Of a stretch of 6,865 nucleotides of DNA, positions 1 to 6,066 are shown piece after piece. The stretch's first letter is position 1. The number at the start of each line of letters is the position of its first letter. Under the pieces are notes generated by a model. It had not been told where the DNA came from. It was given only the letters and a program-made list of their open reading frames with translations, and searched no databases. The stretch spans positions 1 through 6,865 of the forward strand of contig CADCUW010000176.1 in NCBI GenBank assembly GCA_902805985.1, read 5' to 3'. Both the position numbers and the translations under genes were made by a program. The stretch is from an uncultured Rubrobacteraceae bacterium. Lineage in GTDB: Bacteria; Actinomycetota; Rubrobacteria; Rubrobacterales; Rubrobacteraceae.

Positions 1-866
1 ACCCCGCGCCCCGCCACGAGGATGCCTTCCCCGGGGCCCGGCTGCCGCGCCCACCGGGCTTCGACGAGGGGGACGTCTCGGACAAGCCCGACTGGGTGCG
101 CGATAACCCCCGTCTGGGGCGGGCGGATGTGCCGGCCATGCAAGACCTCTACCGCAACCGCCTGCGTTCGATGCTGGCCGTGGACGACATGGTCGGGCGC
201 CTGCTAGACGCCCTGGAGGACACGGGCGAGCTCGAGAACACCTACGTCTTCTTTACCTCGGACAACGGCTGGCACGCTGGCGAGCACCGGCTGACCACCG
301 GCAAGTGGACGGCCTACGAGGAGGACATAAGGGTGCCCCTGATCGTGAGCGGGCCGGGCGTGCCTGAGGGCAAGAGGCTCCCGCACATGGTCCTCAACAA
401 CGACCTCGCCCCCACCTTCGCCGACCTGGCCGGGGCAGACCCCCCCGGCTTCGTGGACGGCCGATCCCTGGAGCCGCTGCTGAAGGACGACCCGCCGCCA
501 GAGGAGGACTGGCGCTCCGCCTTCCTCGTGGAGGCCGCCACCGAGCTCGGCCCCACGGCGGTCCCCCCACTAAGCGGCGACCCGCTGCCCGAGAACTGGC
601 GGCGCGTCCCGCGCGAGTACTGGGGCCGGCCGGAACTGGAGGCCGTGAGGACCGAGAGTCGCCTCTACGTCGAGTACGGGGACGGCGGGCGGGAGCTCTA
701 CGACCTAAGGGAAGATCCCCACCAGCTGGACAACCTGTACGAGACGGCCGACCCCGGGCTGCTGCGGACTCTGCAAAGGCGGCTCGCGGCGCTACTGGAT
801 TGCTCGGGGGCGGGCTGCCGGACGGCCGAGGAGGGACCGGGCGGCGCCGAGGGCGCCCCGGACTAG
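1..866 (+). CDS. Sulfatase, C-terminal part (N-acetylglucosamine-6-sulfatase-like), 5' truncated by window
   Basis: The reading frame is open from position 3 to TAG at 864-866, giving 287 visible residues. A GTG at 96 is internal and is not the start, because the upstream frame still reads as sulfatase protein. Visible motifs are SDNG (codons for the metal-binding Asp-Asn pair at about 258-269), then a His and the TGKW segment with the likely catalytic Lys, then RVPLIV and the C-terminal LYDLREDPHQLDNLY block typical of sulfatases. The end has a C-x4-C-R pattern (CSGAGCR) like N-acetylglucosamine-6-sulfatases. The family hydrolyses sulfate esters using a formylglycine made from Cys or Ser in a C/S-x-P-S-R motif. 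That motif lies outside the window, so activity cannot be confirmed. The substrate is unknown; a sulfated sugar is an inference. The gene is convergent with the glycosyltransferase gene, 61 bases away. Confidence 0.9.
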   Translation, partial: PAPRHEDAFPGARLPRPPGFDEGDVSDKPDWVRDNPRLGRADVPAMQDLYRNRLRSMLAVDDMVGRLLDALEDTGELENTYVFFTSDNGWHAGEHRLTTGKWTAYEEDIRVPLIVSGPGVPEGKRLPHMVLNNDLAPTFADLAGADPPGFVDGRSLEPLLKDDPPPEEDWRSAFLVEAATELGPTAVPPLSGDPLPENWRRVPREYWGRPELEAVRTESRLYVEYGDGGRELYDLREDPHQLDNLYETADPGLLRTLQRRLAALLDCSGAGCRTAEEGPGGAEGAPD

Positions 867-927
867 GTCTCGCGCCCGAGGTCGTTAGGCCGGGAGACGC
901 TCTGGGGTCTCATGGTCTGTGGAAACC

Positions 928-2910
928 TCACGGCCCCTGGCCGGAGACGGTTACCCCCGATATGCCGTCGGGAAATTCGGAGCGCAGCCAGTTCACGTAC
1001 CCCTGTTTCTTCACCTCCTCGCAGCGCCCCAGGCTCGCCACCGTGCCCCGGTTCATGAGGGTCGGCACGGCCTCGGGCCGCCGGCCCGTGCTCTTCAGCA
1101 GAGCGACGCCCTGGGTGCCTCGGATCCCCTCGGAGTGGGTGATCTCGAAGGCGCCGCTCCTCTGCAAGAGCATTGGCAGGCCGAGGATGCCGGGGAACCT
1201 GGGGCTGCCGGTGATCATCACGTAGCCCGAACCCGTCCGCCGCGCCTGCTCTGTCAGGTTGGGCATGGAGAGGGAGATGACCTCGCACCCGCCCTTGGCC
1301 TGGACCCAGACCGCGCCGGCCGGGATCCTGGACAAGGCGCCCTCGTCGGGGTCGCAACTCGTCTGGATGTTCGGCTTCGGCACGCACGTCTCCTGGTCCA
1401 GCTTCAGGAACGTCCACTCGTGCCGCCCGCCGTCCAGGTAAGCCAGGTAGTTGCCCTGCGCCGCGTTGACGAGGATGCGCTCCCCCTCGGGCACGTTCTC
1501 GCCCGTCCAATCGGCCATCGCGGACGCCTGGGGCGCCACCGCGCGCTGCCCGGAGAGCGCGCGTGCGGGGTCCTCCGGGATCAGCCCCAGCGCCCCCTGC
1601 ACGGAGGCCGCCAGCACGAAGGTGGTCAACAGGACGGCGACAATGGCCCCCGCGAGCCGGGCGGCGTAACCGTGCCCCCGCACCGCCGCAACGCCGGCGT
1701 CCGCCACGAGGGCACCCAGGGCGCAGAACAGGAGCGCCTGGGCGACGAGAAACTGGCGCGGGTCCCACCCTTCCACCACGACGAAGAGGCAGACCGGCAC
1801 CTGGAAGAGCAGCGCGAGCGCCAGGAGCCTCCACGCCCCGTCGCCCCGCCGCAGCGCCATCCAGGCCGCGTACCCGACGGTCACAAGCAGCACGGGCACG
1901 ACGGCGGCGGCCGGCGCCAGGATCCCGGCGAGGTAGGGCCCAACGGTCTCTGGGGATACTTCGGCGAGCGCCGGTCCCGTGGTGGCGAGCGTGAGGAACG
2001 TGAGCGGGACGGCCCAGGCGACCACCAGGGACCATCCCACCCACCGGCGCCGGCGCTCCCCGGCCAGGAAGCGATCCGCGACCCCCGAGGCGTACGCCGC
2101 GAGGACGAGGCCCAGGGAGACGGCGCACGCCACCATGACGGGAGCCTGCAAGGATGACGGCAGCCGGTCCACCAGGTACACGTCCCCGGTGGCCGACCAC
2201 CGCCAGGCCCACCACGGCCCGCACGCCAGGGCGACGCCCCCGTAGTGCCAGAGCGCCGCGCGCGCGGGCCAGCCCAGGAGCAGCACGGCGAGGAGGGCCA
2301 GGGGGAGGTTCGCCACCGCCGTCTCCTTGGTCAGGATGGAGGCCCCCAGGAGCAGCCCGGAGGGGAGGGCGAGCACCGGGGAGCCGCCGCGCCGGACGGC
2401 GGCGAGGAGGACGAGGAGCGCCAGCAGGGTGAACGTCAGGAGCAGGACGTCTATGTTGAGCACGAACGTGGATCGGACGTTGAAGCCGAAGAGGGTGAGC
2501 AGCGCGGCGGCGAGCAGGCCCGCGGGCGGGCCCGAGAGGCGCTTGGCCAGGAAGTAGGCCAAGAGCGGGTTGAGGAGCGCCGTCAGGCGCATGGCCCAGA
2601 TCAGGGCCTCCGTGTCGCGCCCGAGGAGGAGTATGAGGGAGCCGATCAGGGCCGGGAAGACGGGCCCGTGGCCGCCGTTGTAGTTCGCGGCGCCGGCGAG
2701 GCTGTCGAGGCCCCCGCCGGAGACGAGCTCGGATGCGGCGAAGAGGTAGCGGGGGGCGTCCTTGCCCAGAACCGACCAGGGGTGGTCCCCGAACCACAGC
2801 AAGGTGGGCACGGCGAGGACCGCGACGAGCGGGACGACCGCGAGGTCCACCCACCCGACCGGGGGCTGCTTGGCTTCAGGCAACCGGGCTCCCGCAGCCT
2901 CTCCTCCCAC
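928..2910 (-). CDS. Polytopic GT-C glycosyltransferase (GT39/ArnT/PMT-like)
   Basis: This is a 660-residue membrane protein. After a short polar N-terminus there are roughly a dozen hydrophobic segments between residues 22 and 443, then a soluble tail of about 215 residues, probably extracytoplasmic. GT-C signatures: a KDAPRY motif in the first loop (Asp51, comparable to the D-E-x-R-Y loop of ArnT), a GHGPVFPALIG stretch (80-90), an Asp154 before a long hydrophobic run, a TKET motif (194-197) and WDPRQF (382-387). Such enzymes move a sugar from a polyprenyl-phosphate donor to a lipid, glycan or protein outside the membrane; the acceptor here is unknown. The tail holds several Cys residues that might form disulfides. 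Start: GTG at 2910 is the first start after an in-frame TAA nine bases upstream and has TAAGG seven bases before it. A TTG at 2883 with GGGAG five bases before it is a real alternative that shortens the polar N-terminus by nine residues. Acceptor and donor sugar cannot be read from the sequence. Confidence 0.85.
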   Translation of the reverse strand: MGGEAAGARLPEAKQPPVGWVDLAVVPLVAVLAVPTLLWFGDHPWSVLGKDAPRYLFAASELVSGGGLDSLAGAANYNGGHGPVFPALIGSLILLLGRDTEALIWAMRLTALLNPLLAYFLAKRLSGPPAGLLAAALLTLFGFNVRSTFVLNIDVLLLTFTLLALLVLLAAVRRGGSPVLALPSGLLLGASILTKETAVANLPLALLAVLLLGWPARAALWHYGGVALACGPWWAWRWSATGDVYLVDRLPSSLQAPVMVACAVSLGLVLAAYASGVADRFLAGERRRRWVGWSLVVAWAVPLTFLTLATTGPALAEVSPETVGPYLAGILAPAAAVVPVLLVTVGYAAWMALRRGDGAWRLLALALLFQVPVCLFVVVEGWDPRQFLVAQALLFCALGALVADAGVAAVRGHGYAARLAGAIVAVLLTTFVLAASVQGALGLIPEDPARALSGQRAVAPQASAMADWTGENVPEGERILVNAAQGNYLAYLDGGRHEWTFLKLDQETCVPKPNIQTSCDPDEGALSRIPAGAVWVQAKGGCEVISLSMPNLTEQARRTGSGYVMITGSPRFPGILGLPMLLQRSGAFEITHSEGIRGTQGVALLKSTGRRPEAVPTLMNRGTVASLGRCEEVKKQGYVNWLRSEFPDGISGVTVSGQGP

Positions 2911-3032
2911 GACGCGGCCTTACGTCCAGGGAACCGAACCCCTGGCCGCCCTTACCGCGTTTCAACCCGGCGGGAGGGCGCGGTGCTTCCGATACATGCT
3001 CTCCCGACGGCTCCGACGCCGGCCTGCCCGCG
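2911..3032. other. Intergenic gap between BKACE and glycosyltransferase genes
   Basis: This 122-base gap separates two genes on the same strand. It holds the inverted repeat at 2926-2945 and a minus-strand TTGAAA (2960-2965) that resembles a -35 box but has no good -10 at the right distance. It also holds a possible 11-codon minus-strand ORF (2962-2997) with GGGAG close before its ATG. No convincing terminator is seen after the BKACE stop, so read-through into the glycosyltransferase gene is possible. Confidence 0.4.
2926..2945 (-). promoter_or_regulatory. Inverted repeat just upstream of the glycosyltransferase ribosome site
   Basis: CCAGGG at 2926-2931 and CCCTGG at 2940-2945 form a perfect 6-bp stem around an 8-base loop. 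It sits about four bases upstream of the TAAGG ribosome site (2918-2922) and 15 bases upstream of the GTG start. No T-run follows, so it does not look like an intrinsic terminator. It could be an operator or an RNA hairpin affecting initiation, or chance in GC-rich DNA. Confidence 0.3.
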
Positions 3033-3968
3033 CTAGAAGGCGACGGCGGCGCGTCCCTTGAGGTCGAAGGCTTCGCGGGCCTCGTCTGGGGTGGCGGGAT
3101 CGCGGTCGAACATGGCGGCGAGGGCGACGGCCTTCTCGACGAGCTCGGCGTTTGTCTCGGCGCGCCTGGCGCGGCTGAGGCGGAGGTTGTCCTCGAGGCC
3201 CACGCGGATCCCGTGTCCTCCGAGCATAAGGCACATGGCGGCCAGGTGGTACTCCGCCGGGTAGCCGACGCCGGCCGCCGACCAGGTGAGGTTCTCGCCG
3301 AAGAGGTCTGTGGCGGTGCGGCGCATGTGCATGAACTGCTCGATGGTGGCGGCGTTCGCGCCCATCACGCCGAGCACGAACTGGACGTGGATGGGCAGGT
3401 CGAGGAGGCCCTTGTCTACGAGGTACTTGATGTTGTAGAGGTGGCCGACGTCGTAGGCCTCGAGCTCGGGCTTCGCACCGGACTCGCGGAACATGGCGCA
3501 GACCCTCTCCATGTCGGCGAAGGTGTTGCGGAAGATGTAGTCGCGGGTGCCCTCGAGGTAGTCCACCTCCCACTCCTCGAAGTCCCCGCTGGCGTTCGCC
3601 CTCTCGGCGATGGGGAAGAGGCCGAAGTTGAAGGAGCCGGTGTTGAAGGTCGCCATCTCCGGCTCGAGCTCGGGGAGGACGGCGGCCCGCTCCTCGAGCG
3701 ACATGCCCTTCCCGCCGCCGGTTGTGGGCTGCACGATCACGTCGCACCGCTCCTTGATGCCGGAGACGACCTCCCGGAAGAGGCCGATGTCCGAGCTCGG
3801 CTTGCCCGTCTCTGGCTCTCTGACGTGGAGGTGGACGATGGTCGCGCCGGCGGCGTGGGCGCCCACGGCTGACTCGACGATCTCGTCCGGCGTAACCGGT
3901 ATGGCCGCGCTCTGGCCCGGCACGGTCATGCCGCCCGTGATAGCCGCGCTGATGATGACCTTCTCCAC
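3033..3968 (-). CDS. Beta-keto acid cleavage enzyme (BKACE, DUF849; Kce-like)
   Basis: This 311-residue TIM-barrel enzyme belongs to the family that condenses a beta-keto acid with acetyl-CoA and releases acetoacetate plus a new acyl-CoA, using a Zn ion. Visible residues: IVHLHVRE with His46 and His48 (Zn ligands, the same numbers as in the characterised Kce), QPTTGGG (80-86), TFNTGSFNFG (107-116), VQFVLGVMGA (195-204) and RVGLED (255-260). The last carries the Arg, the Zn-ligand Glu259 and Asp260, matching Arg226/Glu230/Asp231 of Kce with 29 extra residues in between. The frame is open further upstream to 4175, but the GTG at 3968 is chosen: AAGGGAG lies six bases before it, family homology begins there, and it puts the HxH motif at 46/48. 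A longer form would overlap the divergent gene. Known substrates include 3-keto-5-aminohexanoate and dehydrocarnitine; the one used here cannot be told. Confidence 0.93.
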   Translation of the reverse strand: MEKVIISAAITGGMTVPGQSAAIPVTPDEIVESAVGAHAAGATIVHLHVREPETGKPSSDIGLFREVVSGIKERCDVIVQPTTGGGKGMSLEERAAVLPELEPEMATFNTGSFNFGLFPIAERANASGDFEEWEVDYLEGTRDYIFRNTFADMERVCAMFRESGAKPELEAYDVGHLYNIKYLVDKGLLDLPIHVQFVLGVMGANAATIEQFMHMRRTATDLFGENLTWSAAGVGYPAEYHLAAMCLMLGGHGIRVGLEDNLRLSRARRAETNAELVEKAVALAAMFDRDPATPDEAREAFDLKGRAAVAF

Positions 3969-3974
3969 GCCGTT

Positions 3975-3981
3975 CTCCCTT
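3975..3981 (-). promoter_or_regulatory. Ribosome binding site deciding the BKACE start
   Basis: On the minus strand this reads AAGGGAG, six bases upstream of the GTG at 3968. It supports that start over the 69-codon longer frame. Confidence 0.75.
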
Positions 3982-4001
3982 CCCCGCCGATTCCCCCACC
4001 A

Positions 4002-4030
4002 ATAGTAGGCGCGACGACGGGCCGCCGCAA
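4002..4030 (-). promoter_or_regulatory. Candidate sigma-70-type promoter for the BKACE gene
   Basis: On the minus strand there is TTGCGG (4025-4030), a 17-base spacer, then TACTAT (4002-4007). Spacing is ideal and both boxes partly match the vegetative consensus. Transcription would begin near 3995, leaving a leader of about 27 bases that holds the ribosome site. Confidence 0.5.
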
Positions 4031-4039
4031 ATGGTCGCG

Positions 4040-4045
4040 TAGAAT
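4040..4045 (+). promoter_or_regulatory. Candidate -10 box for the methyltransferase gene
   Basis: TAGAAT matches the -10 consensus in five of six bases and is one of few AT-rich hexamers here. No good -35 box is found 16-18 bases upstream. It would start transcription around 4052, about 48 bases before the GTG. It lies back to back with the candidate BKACE promoter, so one regulator could affect both. Confidence 0.35.
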
Positions 4046-4082
4046 ACCTCGGCACATCCCAGGGCCATCGGTAGGCCACTCT

Positions 4083-4090
4083 AAAGGAGG
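4083..4090 (+). promoter_or_regulatory. Strong ribosome binding site for the methyltransferase gene
   Basis: AAAGGAGG is a near-perfect anti-16S match nine bases before the GTG at 4100. An in-frame TAG at 4091-4093 rules out any earlier start, so the start is well fixed. Confidence 0.85.
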
Positions 4091-4099
4091 TAGAGAAGG

Positions 4100-4993
4100 G
4101 TGTCGAACCCCTACGCTCAGCACAACGAGCAGAACAAGGCGAACTTTGACCACGTCTATGACCGGCCGGACCCAAGGGGCTACTTCGAGACTTTGGGCTC
4201 CCTGGACTACCTCGCGCCCGAGCACGGCCGGCGTCTCTTCCCGACGCTGCTGCAAGGGGTCAGTGCCGGAGGCGGCCCGTCCGGCGTCCTGGACCTCTGC
4301 TGCTCCTACGGCGTAAACGCGGCCCTGCTACGGCACGATCTCACCCTCGACGACCTCTACGCCCGCTACGCCCTCCCCGAGCTCGCGGATCTCTCGACCG
4401 AAGATCTCCTCGACGCCGACCGGACGTTCTACGCTGAATGCAGGCACCCATCGCCGCCAGAGGTCGTCGGCGCGGACTCGGCGGCGAACGCCGTCCGCTA
4501 CGCGCTGCGGGCCGGGCTGCTCGAGGCGGGCTTCGGGGAGGATCTGGAGAAGACGGAACCGTCGGAAGCCTTCAGAGGGTCCGTCGGGAACACGGGGCTT
4601 CTCACCGTCACCGGCGGCGTGGGCTACGTCTGGGAGCGCACCTTCGACCGAGTTCTGAAGGCCGTCGCGCGAGCCCGCCCGGATGGTCGCGCGCCGTGGG
4701 TCGCGACCCTGCCAGCACGCCTGGTGGGCTACGGTCCGCTCTCGGACCTGTTCTCCAGGTACGGCCTCGTTACGGAGCGGCTCTCCTCCCGCACCTTCCC
4801 CCAGCGCCGCTTCGCCGACGCCACCGAGCGCGAGCACGTCCTGCGGCAACTGGCGGACATGGACGTGGACCCCTCCGGCAAGGAGGAAGAAGGCTGGTAC
4901 CACGCCGACCTCTACCTCTCCCGCCCGGCCGGAGAAGCCTCGAAGGTCCCGGTGGACGAGCTGTTCGGGACGACCGGCGCCCTGGATTACTGA
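4100..4993 (+). CDS. Class I SAM-dependent methyltransferase-like protein
   Basis: This 297-residue soluble protein has no signal peptide or membrane segment. The core is Rossmann-like: VLDLCCSYGVN (63-73) fits the SAM-binding motif I (hydrophobic strand, Asp, glycine-containing loop), VVGADSAANAV (122-132) could be the acidic second strand, and TFDRVL (181-186) and GYGPLSDLFSRYGL (210-223) fit later strands. Motif I is divergent: the usual first glycine is replaced by Cys-Ser, and about 45 residues separate it from the second strand, longer than typical. The C-terminus (about 240-297) is charged and unassigned. The start is GTG, fixed by a strong ribosome site and an in-frame stop just before it. 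It is divergent from the BKACE gene and convergent with the hydrolase gene. The methyl acceptor is unknown, and loss of catalytic function cannot be excluded. Confidence 0.75.
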   Translation: MSNPYAQHNEQNKANFDHVYDRPDPRGYFETLGSLDYLAPEHGRRLFPTLLQGVSAGGGPSGVLDLCCSYGVNAALLRHDLTLDDLYARYALPELADLSTEDLLDADRTFYAECRHPSPPEVVGADSAANAVRYALRAGLLEAGFGEDLEKTEPSEAFRGSVGNTGLLTVTGGVGYVWERTFDRVLKAVARARPDGRAPWVATLPARLVGYGPLSDLFSRYGLVTERLSSRTFPQRRFADATEREHVLRQLADMDVDPSGKEEEGWYHADLYLSRPAGEASKVPVDELFGTTGALDY

Positions 4994-5150
4994 GGTCGCC
5001 ACGAACCCCCGGGCGTCGCATCGAGATCACGTGGCCGGCCCGGGGCGTGGGGGCCTGTAGGGCAGTGCGCCCAGAGTTCGGGGCGGCTGGCGAAGAAGGC
5101 CATCCCCCGTGCAGACGCCATCGGCGAACGGCTCTCTGTGCCGGGCCGCT
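4994..5150. other. Convergent intergenic gap, no clear terminator
   Basis: This lies between the stops of the methyltransferase and the hydrolase. Only short GC stems are seen (ggccc 5037-5041 with gggcc 5051-5055; gggc 5060-5063 with gccc 5069-5072), without T-runs. I see no gene. Confidence 0.4.
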
Positions 5151-6038
5151 CTAGAGCAGGAGTTCCGGCGCCGGCGCCGTGTAGTCTTCTGGAAGAGTGT
5201 TGCCGAAGGAGTCCCGCCAGCGTTCGGGAAGTCCAGGGTCTACCTCGGCGATGCTCCAGGCGTCGGTGTGTACGCAGGTACGTTCGCAGGTGCGTTCGCA
5301 GGTGCGTTCGCAGGTGCGTTCGCAGACCCGGTCGCCGTGCGGGCCGTAGACGCCGCCAGGGGTATCGAAGGTGGCTTCGGGGTAGTCGCCCAGCTGGTTC
5401 GCGCTCGCCAGGTAGACGGCGTTGTCGAGGGCCCGCGCGGCGCACGCCAGCTCGTACTGCCGGCCCCACGGGCGTCGCCAGCCCGCCGGGGCAAGGATGA
5501 GGTCCGCGCCCGCGAGCGCCGCCTCGCGCACGGCCTCGGGGGAGCCGAGGTCCCAGCAGATGACGAGCGCCACCCGCGCCCCGCCCGCCCGGACGACCGG
5601 GACCTCGTGGCCCCGGGCGAACACGCCGGGCTCGTCGGTAGTCCACACGAGCCGCCGCTTTCTGTAGGTCAGCAGGAGCCCCCGCGGCCCGACGAGGTTC
5701 GCGCTGTCAGAGACCGCGCCCGACCGGCGCATCTCGGGGAAGCCGTAGGCCATGTAGAGCCCGAGGCGGCGGGCCAGGGAGACGAAGAACCTGGCGCTCT
5801 CGCCACGCTCCGCGTCCTCGGCGTGGCGGTGGACGGTGCGGAGGCCGGCGTACCCGGTGGTGAAGAGCTCGGGCAGGACCACCCACCGGAGCGCCGGGTG
5901 CGCGCGTTTGGCCGCGGTCACGGCGCGTTCCGCCAGCAAGAGGTTCCCCGGGACGTCCCCCGGCTCCGGTTGGAGGTGGAGGGCGGCCACGAGCGGGTGG
6001 CCGTCTCCGAACTTGCGCGGCGCCCCGCCGGGTACCAT
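5151..6038 (-). CDS. Nitrilase-superfamily carbon-nitrogen hydrolase with CERT repeat insertion
   Basis: This 295-residue cytoplasmic enzyme has the full Glu-Lys-Cys triad of the superfamily: Glu57 in VVLPELFTTGY, Lys127 in TYRKRRL, and nucleophile Cys161 in VICWDLGSPE. LILAPAGW (180-187) and ALDNAVYLASANQ (203-215) are also typical. The family hydrolyses amides, nitriles or N-carbamoyl compounds; the substrate here is unknown. The oddity is residues 239-258, where Cys-Glu-Arg-Thr occurs four times and is followed by a degenerate CVHT, just after the PHGDRV turn and before the last conserved strand (WSIAEVD). Start: ATG 6038 is preceded by AGGA ten bases upstream. The frame is open to 6317, but that part lies within the Rieske gene on the same strand and does not look like family sequence. 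The gene follows the Rieske gene by 28 bases, so the two are probably one operon. Confidence 0.92.
   Translation of the reverse strand: MVPGGAPRKFGDGHPLVAALHLQPEPGDVPGNLLLAERAVTAAKRAHPALRWVVLPELFTTGYAGLRTVHRHAEDAERGESARFFVSLARRLGLYMAYGFPEMRRSGAVSDSANLVGPRGLLLTYRKRRLVWTTDEPGVFARGHEVPVVRAGGARVALVICWDLGSPEAVREAALAGADLILAPAGWRRPWGRQYELACAARALDNAVYLASANQLGDYPEATFDTPGGVYGPHGDRVCERTCERTCERTCERTCVHTDAWSIAEVDPGLPERWRDSFGNTLPEDYTAPAPELLL
5274..5325 (-). repeat. 12-bp in-frame tandem repeat inside the hydrolase gene
   Basis: Four full units of gcaggtRcgttc (plus-strand reading) run from 5274 to 5321, followed by a partial unit (gcag) to 5325. Units 2-4 are identical and unit 1 has one change (A for G). 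A degenerate unit at 5262-5273 matches 8 of 12 bases. On the coding strand each unit encodes Cys-Glu-Arg-Thr. Because the unit is a multiple of three, gain or loss changes protein length but not frame. Confidence 0.95.
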
Positions 6039-6066
6039 CAGCGTCAAGTCCTCTGCCCGGATCCCG

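Noticed and set aside
867..927. Possible terminator between sulfatase and glycosyltransferase (gagac 894-898 with gtctc 907-911)
   Set aside because: Only a 5-bp stem with no T-tract on either strand.
863..2854. 663-codon open frame on the minus strand inside the glycosyltransferase gene
   Set aside because: It is a shadow in another frame of GC-rich coding DNA. The translation is Arg/Pro/Gly-rich with no domain, while the overlapping frame is a clear membrane enzyme.
2245..3872. Long plus-strand open frames (2245-3036, 2733-3872) opposite the glycosyltransferase and BKACE genes
   Set aside because: Low-complexity Gly/Glu/Val/Arg-rich translations antisense to well-supported genes, with no motifs.
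3969..4175. 69-codon N-terminal extension of the BKACE
   Set aside because: It overlaps the divergent gene, lacks family similarity, and would shift the HxH motif away from 46/48. The GTG at 3968 has its own ribosome site.
5166..5179. 14-bp perfect GC palindrome near the 3' end of the hydrolase gene
   Set aside because: It is explained by Ala-Pro-Ala-Pro codons in GC-rich DNA, has no T-run, and lies before the stop.
5274..5325. CRISPR-like array
   Set aside because: Units are 12 bp and contiguous with no spacers, and they are in frame inside a coding region.
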